A DNA stretch of 64,000 nucleotides from CAWGMT01 sp963823675 (GTDB taxonomy: Bacteria; Planctomycetota; Planctomycetia; Isosphaerales; Isosphaeraceae): the NCBI GenBank assembly GCA_963823675.1, contig CAWGMT010000013.1:124001-188000 (forward strand), given 5' to 3'. This document shows, in pieces, positions 58,466-64,000 of the stretch (position 1 is the stretch's first letter; each line of letters opens with the position of its first letter). The notes under the pieces are model-generated. The model was not told where the DNA came from, ran no database searches, and saw only the letters and a program-made list of their open reading frames with translations. A program made the position numbers and the translations under genes.

Positions 58466-58711
58466 GCCCAGACCGAATCTACTCGGCTCACAATTGCCGA
58501 AACCCCTCGGCTTAAGGGGGAGCGCGCCAGCCTCGGGGAATGATTCGAGCCGCTCTCGCCACGCTGGTCAACGCCGCACTGAGTCGATAGACTCGTGTTC
58601 ACATCGGGTGCCCTGCGCGGATTGCAACCGTGCCGGCTGAACGTGGACCCGGCGGTTACGGCGCCCCTGCCCGTGCCGCCGTGTCCCGCCTGTTGCAGGG
58701 GAGGACATTTC

Positions 58712-61700
58712 ATGTCCAGCATTTCTAGCGTCCGCATGGTGAGGGTTTTGCACCCGTACCAGGCGAGGATCGTAAAGAATGTCCTCGGGGACCCGGGCCA
58801 CCTCTTGGTGGAGCAGCCCACCGGGTCGGGCAAGACCTTGCAGATTGTCGCCCTCGCGCGGGTCCTGCTCGAGACCCGGTTCGACCGGGTGCTCATCGCC
58901 GCCCCCCAACGGCAGATCGAGGAGGGTTTCACAGGGGGGACGGAGGGTTTGGGATACGACCTGGTGCAGTATCCCGATAGCGCTAGCTCGATCCAGATCC
59001 CACCCTGGTTCATTGTGGCAAGCCGAGGGGGCGGCGAGGGCTCGCGGGGCCGAATCCTGAGCTACCTGGCGCTGCCCCAATCGCACGCCCTGGCTTGCAC
59101 CCACGCCGCTCTCAGCTCCCTAGACGTGGCGGTGTTCCCGGCCGACTGCTCCAGCATCCTGATGGTGGTCGACGAGGCCCACCACGCCCCGGCGGAGGGG
59201 CTGGGGGCGGTCGTCGATGAGTTTGAGCGGCGCGGCGGCATTCTGCATTATTACACGGCCACACCCTGGCGGTCGGATGGCAAACCAGTAGTGCGGCCTG
59301 AGATGAGGGTGATCCGGCGGTCCCTGGCCCAGCACATGGCCGAGGGGTGGGCCCCGACGCACCTTGCCCACGAGCTCGTTCTGGTCGGGGCGCCCGGTGC
59401 GGACGTAAGCGCCCCGCAGTTCTACGGCGAGGCCGCGTTGCCCGAATCATTCGAGGAGGACCTGGTGGGGAAGCTCGTCGCTAAATGGCGCGCGGACGGC
59501 GAGCCGAAGGCCATCATACGAGTGCCGCCAGTTCGGGGCGGGGCCCACGGCCTGGTGAGCAAGGTGGTCGAGGCATTCGGAGCGATCGGCGCCCGGATAT
59601 TGGACGCGACGGGCGTTGGGAGTGGGCGACAGACGCGGTTCCTAGACGAGCTGGTGGCCGAGCGAGCGCTGTCCCACGCCGAGTCCCGTTGGGACTTGGT
59701 GGTGGGTATCCAACGGGTGCACGAGGGGACCGACTGGCCCCACTGCTCGGCTGTCTATTCGGTCGGGATGCCCTCTAGCTTGGCTTTCACGGTCCAGCTA
59801 GCCGGGCGAGGGCTTCGGAAGAAGGGAGACGACTGCCCGGAGCGACACCGGGAAACCACGCGCCTTGCGTTCTTCGTGCCCGGCGGCGGTTCGCTGGAGA
59901 TGTTGGGACTCGAGCACTCGAAGCATGCCCTCCTCATGGCCTGCTTCCTCGCAAACCACGAGGTGGCCCAGGAGTGGATGCTGGTCGGCGAGGTAGGCAT
60001 GGGAGCCGGCCCCCTACTGCGTTCGGACGGTGACGCGCGGGACCGTGTGGCCGGGATGCTGGCCGAGGGTCCCATGAGCGCCCAAGCAACAGCCTACTTA
60101 GTATGGGCAAAGCACCAACTTCAGCTCAACGGGGTGTCCAAGCCGTCCCAGAGCGAGGTTCTGGAGATGGCCGTAGGGTTGACCCGGCAGACCGGTTTGG
60201 ACCTCGCCGAGGAGGACTTGGTGCGGGCGGCGGTCGCCCTCCAATTGACCCGGAGCGGGAGTGCTGGTGAGCGCGCGCGAGCGGCCGTCCGACGAGCCGC
60301 GGAACAGGCGGCACCGGACTGGGGGCGGGCCCTAGCCGTACGGGAGGACACCGAGCTGCGGCAGGTCTTATCGGAGCTGTTCGACCGACTGAGGGCGGAG
60401 TTCCGGGAAGAGACCCTTGATGATTCGCTCGTCCTTGAATTGGTGGGGCGGCAACTTCATAACCTGACGGGGGGAAAGATGGAAGAACTGATGGAACGGA
60501 TGCGGCGAGCCCACCCCGTTCTTACTCGCGACCTCATCGGACACTGGGTTAGGCGCGAGCGCTTCAATCCGGCGCTGGTTTGGGCGGAGCCCCCGCAGGG
60601 GCGTGGTGCGATTGCCGGCACAGATCTCAATTGGCACCAGATAGCGTACGCCCTGTTTAACGGGGAACGTGGCCTGCCCGGCGGGGAGCATCTATACCAA
60701 GTTGCAGCGAGGTACGGCCATCCGACGGACTGGGCTCAGGTTCTGGGAGAGAAAGGTGAAGCGTATCCGACGGCTGCTAGCGCACAGGCCGTCCGCTGGG
60801 TGGCCGAGTACCTTAAGCGGCACGGCAAGTTGCCGGCGCCGACCGACGAACCAGTTGCCGACGCAAACATTACCTGGCGGCAATTGCAGCAGAGAACGAA
60901 TTGTCTGGGCCTCGCCTTGAGGACGTATGGTTACCGGTGGATCGAGGACTACGTGAGGGCCAAATGTGCGACTCCGAGGCCGAGCAGTGAACTCATCCCC
61001 GGCACGAAGACAACCTGGACTGAGCTGAACGAGCTCTTCAAGCAGTGTCGCCCGCACATGAGCCTCGCGGACGCCGTGCAACAGCTGATGAAATGGCACC
61101 CCGAATTGGCCACGCGGCATAGCCTCGGGTTCAGCAAGGCGGACCTCAAGCAGGCAGTCGAGGACAGCGGCGGATTCTTGCGATTGCGGGTTTGGGTCAA
61201 GCCCGATACCGAGGGCCGATTCCCCCAGCCAACCGACGAGCTGGTGCCGGGTACCGACCTTACCTGGGTGGAGCTGGAGGCCGCAGGGCGTCGGTCTCTG
61301 GCCCGGTTCTACGAGGATGACCTGAAGCCGCGGAAGGTAGTCGTGCCCGCAGGTTGCGGACTGATCGACCTCTACTGCAGCCCGACATCTGGCCTCGCCA
61401 GCGGTTTGGATCTTGTCAAAGCGTTCGTCGCCGGCACTGGCCGCCTCCCGACGGAGGACGGTGCGGAAGTCCCGGGACACCGGGGCCTAGCGTGGAAGGA
61501 TGTGTACGCGAGCTTCCGTAGGTGCGGTTTCCCCCACTATTCGCTGATATATGGCTGGTTGGTCGACCGACTACACACGTGGGTGAGACTCTGGGTGAAA
61601 GCGTACGGATCCGCTCCCGCCAGGGATTCCGGCCTGATCCCTGACTCGGGCGGGCTTAATTGGTTGGACGTGGACGACCTAATCCGGCAGATGCACCGCG

Positions 61701-61858
61701 AGGCTTTCCCTCGTGGTGTGCCGGGAAGTCGCTCTGAGATCTCGGCATTCCGTTTAGGCTATATTGCTTCCAGCCTTGCGGAACGCGTGGCGGAGTATAA
61801 GGTGGTACAGAAACTCAAGCAGGCCGGGCTTGAGGGTGATCAGAAATCGGTTCCTTGA
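58712..61858 (+). CDS. SF2 DEAH-type helicase with novel C-terminal repeats
   Basis: 1,048 residues from ATG 58712, preceded by ggggagga. Motif I is PTGSGKT (36-42), motif II DEAHH (154-158), motif III YYTATPW, and the C-terminal motifs are GIQRVHEGTDWPHCSAVYSV and VQLAGRGLRKK. After about residue 480 comes a helical region, then from about 630 six degenerate repeats of the form (G)xLPxxxxxxPGTxLTWxxL (GAIAGTDLNWHQIAYALFNG, SELIPGTKTTWTELNELFKQ, DELVPGTDLTWVELEAAGRR, GAEVPGHRGLAWKDVYASFR). They recall the W-x-x-(I/V)-x-x-x-L(R) units seen in other planctomycete proteins and may bind DNA. The gene follows the MmeI-like gene by 250 bases. Confidence 0.78.
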   Translation: MSSISSVRMVRVLHPYQARIVKNVLGDPGHLLVEQPTGSGKTLQIVALARVLLETRFDRVLIAAPQRQIEEGFTGGTEGLGYDLVQYPDSASSIQIPPWFIVASRGGGEGSRGRILSYLALPQSHALACTHAALSSLDVAVFPADCSSILMVVDEAHHAPAEGLGAVVDEFERRGGILHYYTATPWRSDGKPVVRPEMRVIRRSLAQHMAEGWAPTHLAHELVLVGAPGADVSAPQFYGEAALPESFEEDLVGKLVAKWRADGEPKAIIRVPPVRGGAHGLVSKVVEAFGAIGARILDATGVGSGRQTRFLDELVAERALSHAESRWDLVVGIQRVHEGTDWPHCSAVYSVGMPSSLAFTVQLAGRGLRKKGDDCPERHRETTRLAFFVPGGGSLEMLGLEHSKHALLMACFLANHEVAQEWMLVGEVGMGAGPLLRSDGDARDRVAGMLAEGPMSAQATAYLVWAKHQLQLNGVSKPSQSEVLEMAVGLTRQTGLDLAEEDLVRAAVALQLTRSGSAGERARAAVRRAAEQAAPDWGRALAVREDTELRQVLSELFDRLRAEFREETLDDSLVLELVGRQLHNLTGGKMEELMERMRRAHPVLTRDLIGHWVRRERFNPALVWAEPPQGRGAIAGTDLNWHQIAYALFNGERGLPGGEHLYQVAARYGHPTDWAQVLGEKGEAYPTAASAQAVRWVAEYLKRHGKLPAPTDEPVADANITWRQLQQRTNCLGLALRTYGYRWIEDYVRAKCATPRPSSELIPGTKTTWTELNELFKQCRPHMSLADAVQQLMKWHPELATRHSLGFSKADLKQAVEDSGGFLRLRVWVKPDTEGRFPQPTDELVPGTDLTWVELEAAGRRSLARFYEDDLKPRKVVVPAGCGLIDLYCSPTSGLASGLDLVKAFVAGTGRLPTEDGAEVPGHRGLAWKDVYASFRRCGFPHYSLIYGWLVDRLHTWVRLWVKAYGSAPARDSGLIPDSGGLNWLDVDDLIRQMHREAFPRGVPGSRSEISAFRLGYIASSLAERVAEYKVVQKLKQAGLEGDQKSVP

Positions 61859-62003
61859 GGCTGGGGCGGTGAAGGCGCGGACCGCGCTGCCAGCCGACGA
61901 CGGTGTCGTGCCGGGCTTAAAATGGGTGGCAGCCCATCTGCATTGTTTCGTTTCGCCCGGTTGGAAGTCATGACGAAGAGCGAGTGGAAGGACGGGTGGG
62001 ACG

Positions 62004-62870
62004 GTGAATTGCAGGCATGTTCCTTTGCACGGTTTGGATCTGGATTTCGACAACAGCCAACTGTCGAGCTTTTTGGAGCCTCTCTGTGCGTGCTGGACAA
62101 ACCACCGGTCGGTGCGCATCGATCTCTCTAGTTGCCAGTTTCTCTGCGCGTTCGGGGCCGCCATCCTCGGGGCGTTCGCCTTAAATCGGCGGAGCTGGGG
62201 CGGAGAGACGGAAATCGAATGGAACACCGGTAGGTCTGATGTCTTGAAGCAGTTCGGTCGGTGGCGTTTGACTGGTCTTTTCGGCGGGAACAACCCCCCT
62301 TGGACTGATAACGCGATCCCCCTATTTCATCAGAACCGACGGGACACCAAGAGCGTAATAGGGTACATCAGTACCGCGCTTCAAAGCGGGCAGAATATGC
62401 CGACGATGACCGACGATCTGGTGAGGATGACGAATCGGTCGCTCTGCGAGCTATTCCTGAATGTTTTCGAGCACGCGGAGTCCCCGTGCGGCGGGATCGC
62501 GATTGGGCAGTTTTACCCCAACAAGAAGCACGTCCAATTCTGTGTTGGCGACGCGGGAATCGGTCTGGTTACCAGAGTACAAGGCGCGGGCTACGCGCGG
62601 TGGTCGGGGAGCGCGGCTATTCAATGGGCGCTCGAGGAAGGCACCTCCACTAAGGTGGGACCCGGCGGTCTTGGGCTTTACTTGTTGCAGGAATTTGTCA
62701 AGAAAAACGGTGGTGTGCTCCGAATCATTGCCAATGATGCCTATTATGACCAGCGCGGATCGGAGAGTACGACGGCGGTGCTGGCTGTGCCATATCCTGG
62801 AACGTTGATAGAGGTGGGCCTCTTGATCCGGGAGAATGAACTCTATACGATCCAAAGTAGTTCCGTTTGA
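62004..62870 (+). CDS. STAS-like/HATPase (GHKL) protein, gene 1 of a three-gene cassette
   Basis: 288 residues from GTG 62004. Residues 10-85 have a STAS-like pattern (RSVRIDLSSCQFLCAFGAAI). From about 140 a GHKL ATPase fold follows: N-box ELFLNVFEHAES (E149, N153, H157), G1 box VGDAGIGLV (D183) and G2 box GPGGLGLYLLQEF (219-231). No histidine phosphorylation box precedes it, so it resembles anti-sigma/serine-kinase ATPases rather than a sensor kinase. It is followed after eight bases by a DUF4325-like STAS gene and then a PIN nuclease gene. Confidence 0.72.
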   Translation: MNCRHVPLHGLDLDFDNSQLSSFLEPLCACWTNHRSVRIDLSSCQFLCAFGAAILGAFALNRRSWGGETEIEWNTGRSDVLKQFGRWRLTGLFGGNNPPWTDNAIPLFHQNRRDTKSVIGYISTALQSGQNMPTMTDDLVRMTNRSLCELFLNVFEHAESPCGGIAIGQFYPNKKHVQFCVGDAGIGLVTRVQGAGYARWSGSAAIQWALEEGTSTKVGPGGLGLYLLQEFVKKNGGVLRIIANDAYYDQRGSESTTAVLAVPYPGTLIEVGLLIRENELYTIQSSSV

Positions 62871-62878
62871 GGGAAACC

Positions 62879-63229
62879 ATGATTAATGTGCGCGTTCTCG
62901 ACGTTGTCGGTCCTGTTTGCGTGGACCCCGAAGACGGGGCGGTTCTGTGTCTACTCGCTCGTGATGTGCTCTCGCGCGGGGAAAACATCACGTTGGACTT
63001 CGACGGCGTCCGTGCTCTCACCAGCTCATTTCTTAACTCCGCCGTGGGCTGTCTCCTCGCTACGATTGCCGCCGAGACGGTTGAAGATAAGCTCAAATGG
63101 GCCGGACTGGACGCAGCGGACGATGAGCTTCTTCGTCTTGTCTTGAAAAACGCCGGCAGGTTTTATGCCGCCAGCAAGGAGGCTAGGGACGTGCTAGCGT
63201 CGGCGTCCAATATGGTTGGCGAGGGCTGA
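62879..63229 (+). CDS. DUF4325-like STAS protein, gene 2 of the cassette
   Basis: 116 residues from ATG 62879 (a TTG at 62867 overlaps the upstream stop). VRVLDVVGPVCVDPEDGAVL, then ITLDFDGVRALTSSFLNSAV and GCLLATIAA, then LVLKNAGRFYAASKEAR, match the DUF4325 STAS-like group, in which the TSSFLN loop takes the place of the phosphorylatable serine loop of anti-anti-sigma factors. I infer that the ATPase encoded before it acts on this protein. The next start follows after nine bases. Confidence 0.72.
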   Translation: MINVRVLDVVGPVCVDPEDGAVLCLLARDVLSRGENITLDFDGVRALTSSFLNSAVGCLLATIAAETVEDKLKWAGLDAADDELLRLVLKNAGRFYAASKEARDVLASASNMVGEG

Positions 63230-63238
63230 CGGGCGACG

Positions 63239-63916
63239 ATGATACCGCCAGAGTCCGTCAAGTCTCAGGTAATTGACATTCGGAGCCGCGCCGATTCCTG
63301 CCATCGGACCGTCGTGGCGGATGCGAACGTTCTGTACTACGTCAACTACGATTTCCGGGCGCTCGCCAGCGCAGGGGTGGAGCTGCCGCTGCACTACCAG
63401 ACGAAGTTTTATCCTAAATGGTGGACGCGGGCGATCGGAGCGGGAATAACGCTTTGCTCGACAGCAACGGCGTTGGCAGAGTTCGTTCATCTTGTCGAAC
63501 GGATGGAGCTGCAGAGCCTTTGGGTCACGGACCCGCACCGGCCCGAGCTTGATCCGCATAACCCTGGCCAGCAGTTCTCGCCAAAATACGTCAAGATGTT
63601 GCGTTCGCACTATCACGATCGACTGCCGGTGATACGGACCAATGTAGAAACAGTTCTTCGCTCTGCCCAAAAGGCTGTTGCGATTCTCCCAGGCCTCGGC
63701 AGCGGCGCCGACCGCTTCGAGGCCACCGTCCGAGAGTGGATGTCATCGACGGCCGATATCGGTGATGCCACATTAGTCGCTGAGGCGAAGCGAGCGGGGC
63801 TACCGCACATCATCTCGGATGACGCGGACTTTGTATCATTTGACGGAATTACCCTTTACACGGCGAACGATAACGCGGTCGCCGCAGCGGCACAATCAAA
63901 CACGCTAATTGCGTAG
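63239..63916 (+). CDS. PIN-domain nuclease, gene 3 of the cassette
   Basis: 225 residues from ATG 63239. PIN acidic residues are visible: D28 in VVADANVLYYV, E81 in STATALAEFVHL, D176 in TADIGDATLVAEA and D194-D197 in HIISDDADFVSF. It is longer than VapC toxins, with an insertion at about 95-165. No antitoxin of the usual kinds adjoins it. The nine-base gap to the STAS-like gene suggests the upstream pair controls it. Probably an RNase effector. Confidence 0.78.
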   Translation: MIPPESVKSQVIDIRSRADSCHRTVVADANVLYYVNYDFRALASAGVELPLHYQTKFYPKWWTRAIGAGITLCSTATALAEFVHLVERMELQSLWVTDPHRPELDPHNPGQQFSPKYVKMLRSHYHDRLPVIRTNVETVLRSAQKAVAILPGLGSGADRFEATVREWMSSTADIGDATLVAEAKRAGLPHIISDDADFVSFDGITLYTANDNAVAAAAQSNTLIA

Positions 63917-64000
63917 TTCTCACGCAGCGGCGGTGCGGGGATGGGCTGAGAGCGAAAGAGTCGCACGGCGAGCCCCCGAGGCGGGTCGATCGTCGCACGG

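Overview
High-GC bacterial DNA, most likely from a planctomycete of the Isosphaeraceae type. The pointers are the LEELEDRLAP N-terminal motif on a giant FG-GAP protein, a Uma2-family protein, a kinase-TPR fusion, LRR proteins with short membrane anchors, a TIGR03032 protein beside an O-GlcNAc-transferase relic, and dockerin-like C-terminal repeats. This assignment is inference from protein style, as the window contains no rRNA.

Layout. (1) 1-5.1 kb, accessory: a PIN toxin pair, a tyrosine recombinase gene broken into two parts about 1.8 kb apart, a HigBA-type toxin-antitoxin pair, a polysaccharide-export-domain membrane protein and LRR genes. (2) 5.3-13.4 kb, a plus-strand run: hypothetical, glcE, two foreign-looking genes including a PD-(D/E)XK nuclease candidate, glcF, gpsA, DUF1802, rhomboid. 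(3) 13.3-15.7 kb, a minus-strand operon: metallo-beta-lactamase-fold hydrolase, LpxH-like phosphoesterase, PHP phosphoesterase. (4) 15.8-18.3 kb: decayed O-GlcNAc-transferase and TIGR03032 genes plus one intact TIGR03032 gene. (5) 18.5-26.6 kb: one secreted protein gene of about 2,700 codons with 28 FG-GAP/VCBS repeats and near-identical 387-bp repeats. (6) 26.9-31.3 kb: a nucleoside salvage operon (uracil phosphoribosyltransferase, pyrimidine-nucleoside phosphorylase, CNT nucleoside transporter, purine nucleoside phosphorylase).

(7) 32.3 kb to the right end looks like an integrated island. Two copies of a tRNA-Asp 3' half lie 7.32 kb apart, each followed by a related element end carrying the same small genes. 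Within it are a kinase-TPR gene, a transposase relic, a MazF-like TA pair, a SWIM zinc-finger gene, a dual-specificity phosphatase and GC-rich dispersed repeats. (8) 45.1-51.4 kb: a five-gene minus-strand operon matching the GTPase-associated conflict systems known from comparative genomics (phosphoesterase with a GAAD-like tail, GASH, two DO-GTPases, GAP1). (9) 51.9-64 kb: more probable defence or regulatory genes: a protein with a HEPN-like motif, a membrane GAF protein, an MmeI-like restriction-methylation protein, an SF2 helicase with novel C-terminal repeats, and a three-gene cassette (STAS-like/HATPase, DUF4325 STAS-like, PIN nuclease) that is the best candidate for an undescribed system.

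Many conserved genes (gpsA, DUF1802, YycJ-like hydrolase, DO-GTPase1, the MmeI-like gene, the kinase, the FG-GAP gene) carry single-base frameshifts whose products continue cleanly in another frame. This pattern suggests indel errors in the assembly, so those genes should not be taken as true pseudogenes without resequencing. No CRISPR array, complete tRNA gene or rRNA gene was seen.
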